Made by a program: the position numbers and the translations under genes
In this document: piece after piece, positions 24,613 through 33,228 of the stretch
Layout: each line of letters opens with the position of its first letter
How positions within the stretch are numbered: the first letter of the stretch is position 1
The notes under the pieces: model-generated
The model's input: the letters and a program-made list of their open reading frames with translations, nothing else
What the model was told of the DNA's origin: nothing
Databases searched by the model: none
NCBI GenBank assembly: GCA_026391455.1
Contig: JAPLEH010000007.1
Coordinates: forward strand, 1-56,671
Direction: 5' to 3'
From: Bacteroidota bacterium
Lineage (GTDB): Bacteria > Bacteroidota > Bacteroidia > Chitinophagales > Chitinophagaceae
DNA: 56,671 bases

Positions 24613-24869
24613 ATTGGTGGAGTTTTGAGGTAATAAATGCGCAGGTGTGTATGTGCTTTTTCAAATATAATCTTTTGAGGCCGATATTAAAAACCCGGCC
24701 ACCTCTGAAATTGAAGTTTCACCTGCCACGCTGATTCCCTTTTACTTCAGCACCAGATATGTCCGCTTCAGCCTGTAGTTTGTCCTGCCCGGACCTCTTA
24801 ACATTTTTTTATCCCATTGCAAATGCAGATTGCACCCGCAATCAACTTTAAATACCAGGAACAAAACAA

Positions 24870-25925
24870 ATGAGTATGACAATAAAAAATCACGTTGGTA
24901 CAAACCTCCCTTTCTCCATTCTTTTTTCATCGCTGTTATTTCTTGTATTCATTCAACTGACCAGCTGCGAAAAAAACACGTCAGATAGCAGCGATCTGGT
25001 AGGTAACTGGAAACGTCGGTCCGAGTTTGAAGGAGTGGGACGCACAGAGGCTGTATCCTTTACCATTGGCACAAAAGTATTTGTCGGTGGCGGTTATGAT
25101 GGCAGTGACCGTCTTAATGACTTTTGGTCTTTCGATCAGAATACCGGCACATGGTTACGCATTGCCGATTTCCCGGGTAATTCGCGAAATTCTGCTGTAG
25201 CCTTTGCCATCAATGGAAAGGGATATGTAGGTACAGGGTATGATGACAATGATACTAAACTGAAAGATTTTTGGGAATATGATCCGGGTACCAATATCTG
25301 GACAAGAAAAGCAGACTTTGGAGGTACTGGCAGGTATAATGCCATCGGATTTTCCATTGGTGATAAAGGATATGTAGGCACAGGATACGATGGCAATTAC
25401 CTCAAAGACATGTGGCAATATGATCCCTCAGCCAATACCTGGACGCAAGTGGCCAGCCTGACCGGATCTAAAAGAAGTGAGGCCTCTGTTTTTGTATACA
25501 ACAGCCTTGCATATGTCGTTACGGGCCTCAATAATGGCAGCTATCTAGCGGATATGTGGATGTACAACCCCGCGACAAATACATGGACCGAAAAAAGAAA
25601 GATCAATGATGCTACCGATGAAGATTATGACGACGATTACGATAGTAATATACAGCGGGCAAACGGCACCATTTTTATTATCGCCGATAAAGCCTATCTC
25701 ACCTGCGGCACCAATGGCAGTACCACCGCCGGTACCTGGGAATATGATATTGTGAATGATCAATGGTACCAAAAAACCAGTTTTGAAGGTAGTGCCCGTG
25801 AAGGGGCCATCGGATTCACGATCACAAACAGGGGGTACATTGTGACAGGCAGCAACAGCAGTTACCGCTTTGATGATCTTTGGGAATTTCTTCCCAATGA
25901 AGAACAATCCGATAGTGATAATTAA
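24870..25925 (+). CDS. Kelch-repeat lipoprotein
   Basis: 351 residues. The signal peptide ends in the lipobox FIQLTSC (about Cys33), so it is likely surface- or periplasm-anchored. About six kelch repeats follow, each with a GYVGTGYDG-like strand and a WEYDP-N-WT strand, predicting a beta-propeller. Kelch propellers bind proteins or glycans. An acidic run (DEDYDDDYDS, about 250) sits in one loop. The next genes in the same direction encode a DUF4270 lipoprotein and an outer-membrane barrel, suggesting a shared cell-surface function. Confidence 0.9.
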   Translation: MSMTIKNHVGTNLPFSILFSSLLFLVFIQLTSCEKNTSDSSDLVGNWKRRSEFEGVGRTEAVSFTIGTKVFVGGGYDGSDRLNDFWSFDQNTGTWLRIADFPGNSRNSAVAFAINGKGYVGTGYDDNDTKLKDFWEYDPGTNIWTRKADFGGTGRYNAIGFSIGDKGYVGTGYDGNYLKDMWQYDPSANTWTQVASLTGSKRSEASVFVYNSLAYVVTGLNNGSYLADMWMYNPATNTWTEKRKINDATDEDYDDDYDSNIQRANGTIFIIADKAYLTCGTNGSTTAGTWEYDIVNDQWYQKTSFEGSAREGAIGFTITNRGYIVTGSNSSYRFDDLWEFLPNEEQSDSDN

Positions 25926-26016
25926 CCTGGCAAAGGAGGGCCTGTACACAGATACCGGAATGTCCACGGAAGTGGCAGCATATAGTCAGTACAAATCAAG
26001 GTACCGGTATCCTATC

Positions 26017-26055
26017 AAGGCAGGCAGTACCTGCTGCCTGCCTTCTTTTATATAA
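26017..26055 (+). terminator. Intrinsic terminator after the kelch gene
   Basis: Perfect 11-bp stem AAGGCAGGCAG/CTGCCTGCCTT with a 6-base loop, followed by CTTTTATATA. T-run short. Confidence 0.55.
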
Positions 26056-26072
26056 TAAATATATATACACCC

Positions 26073-27383
26073 ATGCTGCGAATCATATGCCTCATATGCC
26101 TCCTCTGCGAAATAACAGGCTGCACTAAAACAGAGGTGGACCTGCGAGATAATCAAACTACAGAAGACCCTAACATAGTGTATTATGAAAATTACCCGCT
26201 GGATATCGGTACCTATAAAACGGATTCATTCCGCACATCGGGCCACAGCATATTTACTGCCGGATACCACCGTGACCCTATCACTGGAAATTTTCATGCA
26301 GCCACATTTGCTGAACTGGTATTACCTGCCGTAAATCCATTGCTGAATCAGGATGTAAGTTTTGATTCGCTTGTATTGGTAATCAAGCCCAATGGGCAGT
26401 ATTATGGAGACACATTACAGCCCATCCGGTTATCTGTTTTACGGCTCGAGGAAAATATCCGTAATGAAGACGATGCCGATGTCGCTTTCTACAGCCCCCG
26501 TTACTTTGCCACTTCAGCAGTACCCCTTGCACAAAAAACAATGTTGATACGACCTGCTAAAGACACACTCATCAACTTACGGTTGCCGGATGCTTTCGGT
26601 GCAGAGCTGATGCAAAAACTAAAGACCAATGCCGCAGAAATTCAGGATAATACCGCTTTCATCAAATACCTGAAAGGTTTCTGTATTGATGTCGACACAG
26701 CCCTATCCAATACTCTTTTTTACTTTTCAGCAACTGGAGGCACTACGTTAATGCGGCTCCATTATAAACTGAACAGCACGGTGTCGGTGCAGAAAGTGCT
26801 GAACTTTCAATACAATAGTAACCGGCAGACTAATTATTTACATACTAATCACCCGACCGGTTTGTACAGCCTGTTCACCCCGTATAAAAAACAATTTAAA
26901 ACAAGTGAGCAGTTGGGACACAAAGCCATACTGAACAGTAATGCGGGTAGTTATATCCGTTTCAATTTTCCGGAAATACTGAATATCCGTGAAAAATTTC
27001 CCTTTGTAAAAATATTAAAGGCTGAACTGGTGATAAGACCCGCAGCAGGAACTTACAGCTATCCCTATAGCCTTCCGCCTGCTCTCCATCTTTACACGTC
27101 GGGCGAGAACAATCTCCCTTCCGAAATTTTACTGGATCCAACGGGACAATATCAGCAAACCGGCGACCTCCGCATCGACCCTTTATACAGCAATGGTATC
27201 AAATACACTTACGATATTACTTCATTTTTATCTGCATTGACAGATGCCGGACCATTTAATAAAACGGGACTCGTATTGGTTCCACCCACTACCTTTTCAG
27301 ATGAAGCCATGCATCGGCTCATTGTGAACGACCAGTTGGGAGGAAATGGAATACAATTGAAACTTTATGTTTTAGGAATATAA
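26073..27383 (+). CDS. DUF4270 family lipoprotein
   Basis: 436 residues. MLRIICLICLLCEITGC is a lipoprotein signal (Cys17). The mature protein begins with the DUF4270 pattern: TKTEVDLRDNQTTEDPNIVYYENYPLD split over several strands, a TSGHSIFTAGYHRDPITG motif around residue 60, then SFDSLVLVIKPNGQYYGD. DUF4270 is a Bacteroidota family of surface lipoproteins, probably beta-sandwich modules; function unknown. It is 12 bases before the outer-membrane protein gene and probably co-transcribed with it. Confidence 0.85.
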   Translation: MLRIICLICLLCEITGCTKTEVDLRDNQTTEDPNIVYYENYPLDIGTYKTDSFRTSGHSIFTAGYHRDPITGNFHAATFAELVLPAVNPLLNQDVSFDSLVLVIKPNGQYYGDTLQPIRLSVLRLEENIRNEDDADVAFYSPRYFATSAVPLAQKTMLIRPAKDTLINLRLPDAFGAELMQKLKTNAAEIQDNTAFIKYLKGFCIDVDTALSNTLFYFSATGGTTLMRLHYKLNSTVSVQKVLNFQYNSNRQTNYLHTNHPTGLYSLFTPYKKQFKTSEQLGHKAILNSNAGSYIRFNFPEILNIREKFPFVKILKAELVIRPAAGTYSYPYSLPPALHLYTSGENNLPSEILLDPTGQYQQTGDLRIDPLYSNGIKYTYDITSFLSALTDAGPFNKTGLVLVPPTTFSDEAMHRLIVNDQLGGNGIQLKLYVLGI

Positions 27384-27395
27384 AAAATACCTGTA

Positions 27396-28643
27396 ATGAA
27401 ATACCGTTATTATATTTTGATCCTCCTGATGCAGGCCCGGGTTGGGTTCAGCCAAAACGTAACTTCCCCCTACTCTATTCTGGGTATTGGAGACCTGGAA
27501 ACGAGAGAGTTTTCGCGGTACAGCAGCGCCGGCCATACCGGTCTGGCACAGCGCAACCCTAATGGCATAAGTCTTAACAATCCTGCTTCGCTTACCGCAC
27601 TCCCATATAAAACAATTCATTTTGATGTAGCCATGCGTGGTAAAGTGAGCCATTTTCAATTTCCCGGAGAAGATACCGGAACTGCTGCTTCAAAAGACTA
27701 TGTAATAAAACAGGTATCGTTGGCCTTTCGGCTGAATAAAAAAACGGGTATAAGCGCTGGTATCCGGCAATACAGTGCCATCAATTATAAATACAACTAT
27801 GACAAACTTTTCCTTGATGGAAACACCACTTATACTAAATCCGTAGAAGGAAACGGAGGCATTAATCAGGTATTCTTATCGGCAGGGCGTACGGCAGGAA
27901 CGCACTGGTCCGTGGGCATTACCGCATCCTGGCTTTTTGGTACGCTGCAACGAACCACAACTTATACAGGATCATCCATTTCACTCAATCTGTTGCAGCA
28001 GGAAGATAATTTCCTGAATGCAGTAAAAGCAGAGGCCGGTATTCAATATTATACCGGTACAGCGCGCAGGTGGCAGCATACCGCGGGTGCCACTTTTTCA
28101 GCAGCCACCTCTTTAAAGGGTCAGCTCACCAGCAGTTATAGCGAAAACGGTACGGCAATTACAGAAGTGCTTGCTGGTGGGTTGCAGTTCAAGTTGCCGG
28201 TTACGGCCGGCTTAGCCTATACTGCCACCTGGAGAGGACAGCTTCAACTGAGTATTCAGGCCAATTATGCACATTGGGAAAAACAGAAAGTGAATTACAA
28301 AAATGCATATACGGCTCCGGCTGCAGGATTTGGCGCAGGGGTGCAATACGCTTTTTTTAAGAACGTATTCCAGGGAAAAATAGAACGCAGTTTTCTTTCA
28401 ATGGGTGTACATACCAGCACGTCATATATCCGTATCAATAATCAGCCACTACGTGACTATGCCATTACAGCAGGAGGTGGCTTCAATCCATTTCCACAAA
28501 TATCCCTCTATACTGGTTTTGAATGGGGCGTAAAAGGGCAGTTAGCAGTGAATCAGGTACGTGAAAACTATATGCAATTCAATCTGGGCATTACCCTTAA
28601 AGATATCTGGATGGGAACCCAAAAAACAGGCCGCTTCCGTTAG
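27396..28643 (+). CDS. Outer-membrane beta-barrel protein (FadL-like)
   Basis: 415 residues with a signal peptide ending near VGFSQ. The N-terminal SPYSILGIGDLETREF and the NNPASLTALPYKTIHFDV motif are typical of Bacteroidota barrel proteins related to FadL-type transporters; the rest alternates amphipathic strands with turns, ending in a strand with aromatic residues. Likely an outer-membrane channel partnered with the DUF4270 lipoprotein just upstream. Substrate unknown. Confidence 0.75.
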   Translation: MKYRYYILILLMQARVGFSQNVTSPYSILGIGDLETREFSRYSSAGHTGLAQRNPNGISLNNPASLTALPYKTIHFDVAMRGKVSHFQFPGEDTGTAASKDYVIKQVSLAFRLNKKTGISAGIRQYSAINYKYNYDKLFLDGNTTYTKSVEGNGGINQVFLSAGRTAGTHWSVGITASWLFGTLQRTTTYTGSSISLNLLQQEDNFLNAVKAEAGIQYYTGTARRWQHTAGATFSAATSLKGQLTSSYSENGTAITEVLAGGLQFKLPVTAGLAYTATWRGQLQLSIQANYAHWEKQKVNYKNAYTAPAAGFGAGVQYAFFKNVFQGKIERSFLSMGVHTSTSYIRINNQPLRDYAITAGGGFNPFPQISLYTGFEWGVKGQLAVNQVRENYMQFNLGITLKDIWMGTQKTGRFR

Positions 28644-28672
28644 GGACATTCATAAATATCAATTCATACCAC

Positions 28673-29089
28673 ATGGAGAAAATGAAATTAATGTTATTAG
28701 TCATACTGGAGCTGTGTTTTTATTGTTCTGTACATGCACAGAAAATAACCGGCTACTGGCAATCAGCAGATGCTAAAAGGGTGTATCTGCTTTCTTTAGC
28801 AGATGGTAAACTAAACGGAATACTGGCACATTCACAACTGCCCGAAGACAGCACCGGGAAAAAGATACTGTTATCGCTGGACAGCTGCCGTGGCAAATAC
28901 AAAGGCTGGATGGCCTCTCCGGCAGATGAAGACAGTATACGAACTATCCTACGCCTGAAAAACCCTGACACTATCCAGCTCAGAATATATCACATGTTCT
29001 TCTTGCCGGTTACTATTTACTGGCATCGTTTACATTCGTGGGGCACTGAGCAGACTGCAGCCATAAAAACAGAGAGGTCTATCCTTTAA
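28673..29089 (+). CDS. Small secreted protein, DUF2147-like
   Basis: 138 residues (start ATG at 28673 or 28682). The signal peptide ends at VHAQ. The mature part begins ITGYWQSADAKRVYLLSLADGKLNGILA, with the GYW...G.I pattern of DUF2147 periplasmic proteins, a beta-barrel-like fold; the second half is less typical and ends in a polar tail. It closes the kelch/DUF4270/OMP group and lies 68 bases before the LytS-type kinase. Confidence 0.6.
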   Translation: MEKMKLMLLVILELCFYCSVHAQKITGYWQSADAKRVYLLSLADGKLNGILAHSQLPEDSTGKKILLSLDSCRGKYKGWMASPADEDSIRTILRLKNPDTIQLRIYHMFFLPVTIYWHRLHSWGTEQTAAIKTERSIL

Positions 29090-29157
29090 CAATTTATTGC
29101 TATTCTGTTTCATTTTTACTAACAACATAGCAATACTCATTCATATACATTTGCGCG

Positions 29158-30243
29158 ATGCTTCTTGAGATTTCCGGTGTAAGGCTTCTAAAGTTATCCC
29201 TCCTTACCAGCATTTTATTTGGCATGCTGGGGGCTGTGCCCTTTATCAATAACGCGGTACTCCAATATTCCCTGATTTGGAATGGGTTTTTAGTATTGTT
29301 CCTGCTGGTATTGGTCCAATGGGGTGTCAATATTGCATTGCTGATTTCATTCCGGCGCCATCGTACAGCATGGATACTCGCATACCGTTTTCTGCTAAGT
29401 ACGATTATCTGCATGATACTTTTCTATGCCGGATTTGAATTGCTCATCAGCGGTATGATGCCGCAGATGGCTCTACCGCCGGTAAAACAGTTGCCACCGG
29501 ATATGCCCGACATGAAAAGACCCCCGGAAGGTATCCGGTACATTTTCCCAATGATTCAATCGCTATCCATAAATGCCTGTATCCTGGTGATTCTCGAACT
29601 GCTTTTGCTGGATTCGCGGAAGCAAAAAATAGAAAAAGAAAATAATACATTGCGGATTGCTTCACTGGAGGCACGGCATAGTCAGTTGCAACAACAATTG
29701 CATCCGCATTTTATTTTCAATGCATTGAACATATTAAAATCACTGATCAGAAAAAAACCGGACCAGGCTGAAGAATACCTGATCCAATTATCTGAAATAC
29801 TCCGGTTTTCTATTTACACGAATAAGAAAACCGTAATCCCCCTCGAAAATGAACTGGAACTGGTAAAACATTACCTGAGTATGCAACAATTGCGTTTTGG
29901 CGAAGCCTTGCAAACGGAAATCATTTTACCTCCGGAAATGCCGGGAGGATATGTACCCGTTTACTCCATTCAGTTACTGATCGAAAATGCGATCAAACAC
30001 AACCGGCTGTTGCCGGAACAACCCCTGTCCGTTCGGATTTTCGGAAACGCTGCCAGCAATACAATCACTGTTCAAAACAATTTACAAACCCGGCTCACGG
30101 TAGAAACCGGAAGTGGCGTGGGCCTTTCCAATTTATCGGAGCGCTATCAATTATTAGGGAATCTCCCGGTAATGATTCATCGTGACAAAGAAAAATTTAA
30201 CGTCACCATAAAAGTGTTGCAGGATGAAAATAGTAATCATTGA
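29158..30243 (+). CDS. LytS/YehU-type sensor histidine kinase
   Basis: 361 residues. Four hydrophobic segments (about 8-32, 37-60, 68-90 and 120-145) form the membrane sensor. HPHFIFNALN (182-191) is the His_kinase domain signature, with the phosphorylated His expected at 184. The ATPase shows IQLLIENAIKHN (N-box) and GSGVGLSNLSERY (G-box). A TACATTTG element (29146-29153) lies so close to the ATG that the transcript could be leaderless. The gene overlaps the downstream response regulator by 20 bases, so the two form a coupled pair. Confidence 0.92.
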   Translation: MLLEISGVRLLKLSLLTSILFGMLGAVPFINNAVLQYSLIWNGFLVLFLLVLVQWGVNIALLISFRRHRTAWILAYRFLLSTIICMILFYAGFELLISGMMPQMALPPVKQLPPDMPDMKRPPEGIRYIFPMIQSLSINACILVILELLLLDSRKQKIEKENNTLRIASLEARHSQLQQQLHPHFIFNALNILKSLIRKKPDQAEEYLIQLSEILRFSIYTNKKTVIPLENELELVKHYLSMQQLRFGEALQTEIILPPEMPGGYVPVYSIQLLIENAIKHNRLLPEQPLSVRIFGNAASNTITVQNNLQTRLTVETGSGVGLSNLSERYQLLGNLPVMIHRDKEKFNVTIKVLQDENSNH

Positions 30244-30985
30244 AGACGAGCCCCTCACCGCTGAAGACCTTGCCAGTACGATCCGCGAGGTATCGGCAGG
30301 CTCGCAAATCATAAAAACACTGCAATCCGTATCGGAATCAATCCGTTTTTTTGAAACGGGAGAAAATCCGGATATTATTTTTTGTGATATTCAGTTGGGG
30401 GATGGACATAGTTTCGAGATTTTTTCTGCTGCATCGGTTGCGGCCCCGGTCATTTTCTGCACAGCTTACCATGAATACGCGATGGAAGCATTCCGCAATA
30501 ATGGCATAGATTATATTCTGAAACCATTCACCAAGCAATCCGTAAGACAGTCAATTGAAAAATACCATAATCTCCTCGGCCATAGGGATATTTCCTCCTC
30601 ACAGGTGACCCATTTTCTCCGTAAAATTCAAAGTGACTATTCCGGCAGGAAAAAAAATACATTATTGGTGCATTGGAAAGACCGGATCATTCCCGTAAAA
30701 GTGAAGGAAGTAGCCTATGTGTTCATTGATATGAAAATGGTTTATCTGACCACTTTCCAGGGACAAACCTACTATATAAATCACTCACTGGAAGAAATCG
30801 AAGAATTATGCGGCCCGGCATTTTTCAGAGCCAACCGGCAATACCTTATCAACCGCGAAAGCATCAACGAAGTACGGCAATACCATACCCGAAAATTATC
30901 CCTGCTGGTAAAGCCAGCCGCCAAACATGATATTCTTATCAGCAAAATCAATATCACCGCTTTTATGGACTGGCTGAAACAATAG
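30224..30985 (+). CDS. LytTR-family response regulator
   Basis: 253 residues: an N-terminal receiver domain (phospho-acceptor Asp in PDIIFCDIQLGDG, about residue 52; Lys in YILKPF, about 105) and a C-terminal LytTR DNA-binding domain (about 145-253; FFRANRQYLINRESI, SRKLSLL-type strands). It should be phosphorylated by the overlapping LytS-type kinase and regulate transcription. Target genes are not shown; the kelch/DUF4270/OMP genes just upstream are natural candidates. Confidence 0.94.
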   Translation: MKIVIIEDEPLTAEDLASTIREVSAGSQIIKTLQSVSESIRFFETGENPDIIFCDIQLGDGHSFEIFSAASVAAPVIFCTAYHEYAMEAFRNNGIDYILKPFTKQSVRQSIEKYHNLLGHRDISSSQVTHFLRKIQSDYSGRKKNTLLVHWKDRIIPVKVKEVAYVFIDMKMVYLTTFQGQTYYINHSLEEIEELCGPAFFRANRQYLINRESINEVRQYHTRKLSLLVKPAAKHDILISKINITAFMDWLKQ

Positions 30986-31083
30986 TCGCGGCTCATACAA
31001 AATAGGGCGGGCTGGCGAGATATTTTTCCAATCGCTCTTTTTTGTCAACGATTTTGAAGTAGGTTTGCGTACAAATTAATTGT

Positions 31084-31893
31084 ATGTCTTCGTATTTCAA
31101 GGATAAAAGTGTAGTCGTAACCGGGGGTACCGATGGTATCGGTAAAGCGCTGGTGGATGCATTGTTGCAGATGGGTGCCCGGGTGGCTACCTGTGGCCGC
31201 AATCACGATAAACTATACGCATTGCAATCCTCCTATCCCTCCTCTTACCTGCATACCATGGTAGCCGATGTGAGCAATGAGAATGATTGCCGCCGGTTTA
31301 TCGAAAGTTCTATCAAAGCATTGGGGGGTATTGACATACTCATCAACAATGCCGGGGTGTCGATGCGGGCACTGCTAAAAGAATCGGATACAGAGGTGAT
31401 CAAAAAAGTAATGGACATCAATTTCTATGGCGCTGTATGGTGTACCAAATATGCGTTGAATGCCATCATTGAGCGGAAGGGCACTATTGTGGGGGTATCA
31501 TCCATTGCCGGCTACCGGGGTCTGCCCGGTCGAAGTGGGTATTCCGCCAGTAAATTTGCCCTGCAGGGATGGCTCGAATCCATTAAGACCGAACTGATGG
31601 GCGATGGGGTACATGTAATGTGGGTATGTCCCGGCTTCACCACGTCGAATATACGGGTGGCAGCACTTAATAGCAAAGCTGAATCGCATGGCGATACCCC
31701 CATGGATGAAGGCAAGATGATGAGTGCAGAAGAATGCGCCGGTCATATTCTTACCGCCGTCCGTAAGAAAAAACGCACATTGGTTCTCACCTTTAACGGC
31801 AAACGAACCGTTTTCATGCAAAAATTTTTTCCAAAACTCGCAGATAAATTAATCTATAAATTTTTCTTTAAAAACGGCAAACTTGTCAAGTAA
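31084..31893 (+). CDS. Short-chain dehydrogenase/reductase
   Basis: 269 residues, classical SDR. Cofactor loop TGGTDGIG (13-20), NNAG (88-91), and catalytic Ser140, Tyr153 and Lys157 (YSASK). The CGRNHDK stretch after strand 2 suggests NADPH preference. Substrate unknown. A TAGGTTTG box (31060-31067) lies 16 bases before the ATG and may be its -7 element. The C-terminal tail (KLADKLIYKFFFKNGKLVK) is basic and hydrophobic, hinting at membrane association as in DHRS7-like members. Confidence 0.92.
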   Translation: MSSYFKDKSVVVTGGTDGIGKALVDALLQMGARVATCGRNHDKLYALQSSYPSSYLHTMVADVSNENDCRRFIESSIKALGGIDILINNAGVSMRALLKESDTEVIKKVMDINFYGAVWCTKYALNAIIERKGTIVGVSSIAGYRGLPGRSGYSASKFALQGWLESIKTELMGDGVHVMWVCPGFTTSNIRVAALNSKAESHGDTPMDEGKMMSAEECAGHILTAVRKKKRTLVLTFNGKRTVFMQKFFPKLADKLIYKFFFKNGKLVK

Positions 31894-31911
31894 TTAACTA
31901 ACAATCCGCCA

Positions 31912-31935
31912 CGGTTTACCTGCCGTAATGAAATG
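31912..31935 (+). repeat. Left copy of a 24-bp inverted repeat flanking the SAM-dependent gene
   Basis: Matches the reverse complement of 32860-32883 at 23 of 24 positions (core TTTACCTGCCGTARTGAAAT). Confidence 0.8.
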
Positions 31936-31967
31936 CAGGCAGGCGTACACGCAAACAAACAGCAACA

Positions 31968-32777
31968 ATGCCCCTCATCACCCTCACATCAGATATTGGC
32001 AGCCCGGATTACCTGGTGGGGGCAGTGAAGGCGCAATTATTGCAGGCCAATCCTGCATTCAGTATTGTAGACATATCTCATAATATTCCGCCTTTCAATT
32101 ATCCCCAGGCCGCTTATGTGTGCAGGGCAGCCATCAAAAACTTTCCGGAGTTTTCTTATCACCTGATACTGGTCAATCTTTTTGAAAAAAAACCGGAACA
32201 ATTGCTGTTGGCATTTCACAATAATCAATACATCCTTTGTGCCGACAATGGTTTACTCACCATGATTCTGGAAAGCGATCCCGAGATGGTGATCGGTTTA
32301 CCCCTGGATAAATCAGTAGTTAAAACCACCACCTATCTCACCGCCGTGATGGCAAAAGCGATCAATCAACTGGTAAATGGTGATCCCATTCGCAGCATCG
32401 GCGAACCCGATGTGAAATATGCGGAGAAACGGCACTTACGACCCGTATTGGAACAAAATTCCATTGAGGGACAAATCATTTTTATTGACAGCTTTGAAAA
32501 CGTAATTGTCAATATCACCCATGAACAATTTGAAGAACAACGCAAAGGCCGGAGTTTCCGGATTGTCTTTAAACGCGATGAAATGATCGACCGCATCAGC
32601 GAGACCTATGCCGATGTGCCCGAAGGTGAAAAACTGGCCCTCTTCAATAGCGCGGGCTACCTTGAAATAGCGATCAACAAAGGCAATGCCGCAGGATTAT
32701 TTGGCCTCAAAGGCTTTTCAGAAAAAATGCGCCAGGGGCAATTGTCGTACCAGACGGTGAAAGTGTATTTTGAATAA
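31968..32777 (+). CDS. SAM hydroxide adenosyltransferase / SAM-dependent halogenase family protein
   Basis: 269 residues of the DUF62 family, which attacks SAM with water, chloride or fluoride to give adenosine-type products and methionine. The N-terminal LTSDIGSPDYLVGAVKAQL holds the conserved Asp and Tyr/Asp that bind the SAM ribose; VDISHNIPPFN and ADNGLL follow in the usual order, then FIDSFENVIVNIT. Most genomic members are hydroxide adenosyltransferases rather than true halogenases, and nothing here argues for halogenation. A 24-bp inverted repeat flanks the gene on both sides. Confidence 0.92.
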   Translation: MPLITLTSDIGSPDYLVGAVKAQLLQANPAFSIVDISHNIPPFNYPQAAYVCRAAIKNFPEFSYHLILVNLFEKKPEQLLLAFHNNQYILCADNGLLTMILESDPEMVIGLPLDKSVVKTTTYLTAVMAKAINQLVNGDPIRSIGEPDVKYAEKRHLRPVLEQNSIEGQIIFIDSFENVIVNITHEQFEEQRKGRSFRIVFKRDEMIDRISETYADVPEGEKLALFNSAGYLEIAINKGNAAGLFGLKGFSEKMRQGQLSYQTVKVYFE

Positions 32778-32783
32778 GCACGG

Positions 32784-32825
32784 GTACGATGTTAGATGTA
32801 CGGTGTTAGATGTACGGTGTACGCG
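32784..32825 (+). repeat. Degenerate 7-bp repeat (GTACGGT/GTTAGAT)
   Basis: Six units GTACGAT, GTTAGAT, GTACGGT, GTTAGAT, GTACGGT, GTACGCG begin six bases after the stop of the SAM-dependent gene. Confidence 0.85.
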
Positions 32826-32859
32826 GATTCCCTTTTTTTAGGCCTGAATGCCGTACCTC

Positions 32860-32883
32860 CATTTCACTACGGCAGGTAAACCG
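32860..32883 (-). repeat. Right copy of the 24-bp inverted repeat
   Basis: Inverted copy of 31912-31935. It also forms a local hairpin, TGCCGTA (32849-32855) with TACGGCA (32868-32874). Confidence 0.8.
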
Positions 32884-32892
32884 GTAGGCTGG

Positions 32893-32927
32893 TTTTAGAT
32901 TTTCGATTTACGGTTTTAGATTGATTC
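32893..32927 (+). repeat. Degenerate 7-bp repeat (unit TTTTAGA)
   Basis: Units TTTTAGA, TTTTCGA, TTTACGG, TTTTAGA, TTGATTC. Confidence 0.65.
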
Positions 32928-32938
32928 AACATTCACAA

Positions 32939-32954
32939 CCCAATAGCTATCGGG
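32939..32954. repeat. Palindrome CCCAATAGCTATCGGG
   Basis: One mismatch from the palindrome CCCGATAGCTATCGGG found at 23704-23719; a half copy is at 48530-48540. Confidence 0.7.
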
Positions 32955-33082
32955 TCTTCCCGACTTTCGGACTCTCTGTCTTCCGGTCTTTCGGTCTTTC
33001 CGTCTTTCCGTCTTACGGTCTTTCCGCCACGGCGGACACGCCCGACTTTCGGACTTTCCGACTTTCCGTCTTTCGGTCTTCT
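32953..33082 (+). repeat. Degenerate 8-bp repeat (unit SGWCTTTC) with an embedded palindrome
   Basis: Nine octamers (GGTCTTCC, CGACTTTC ... GGTCTTTC) are followed by an 18-base interruption containing TCCGCCACGGCGGA (33023-33036), then five more in the same register. It fills much of the 450-base gap before the DUF2723 gene. Confidence 0.9.
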
Positions 33083-33144
33083 CTCTACCCTCCATAAATT
33101 TCCTAAAAGTGGATATCCGGAAATGAAATCTACCCCTGAAACCC

Positions 33145-33152
33145 TATTTTTG
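33145..33152 (+). promoter_or_regulatory. -7 element (TATTTTTG) for the DUF2723 gene
   Basis: Perfect TAnnTTTG, 76 bases before the ATG at 33229, implying a 5' leader of about 70 bases. Confidence 0.7.
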
Positions 33153-33228
33153 CTAACCCTACGACCTGTCTCGTAGCTGAACAATAAAACAGGCGTTTAA
33201 GAGGGTATCATTCAAATCCGTTTTATAT

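Noticed and set aside
31968-32777. True chlorinase or fluorinase
   Set aside because: Family resemblance is to the common hydroxide adenosyltransferase type; no halogenation pathway genes are nearby.
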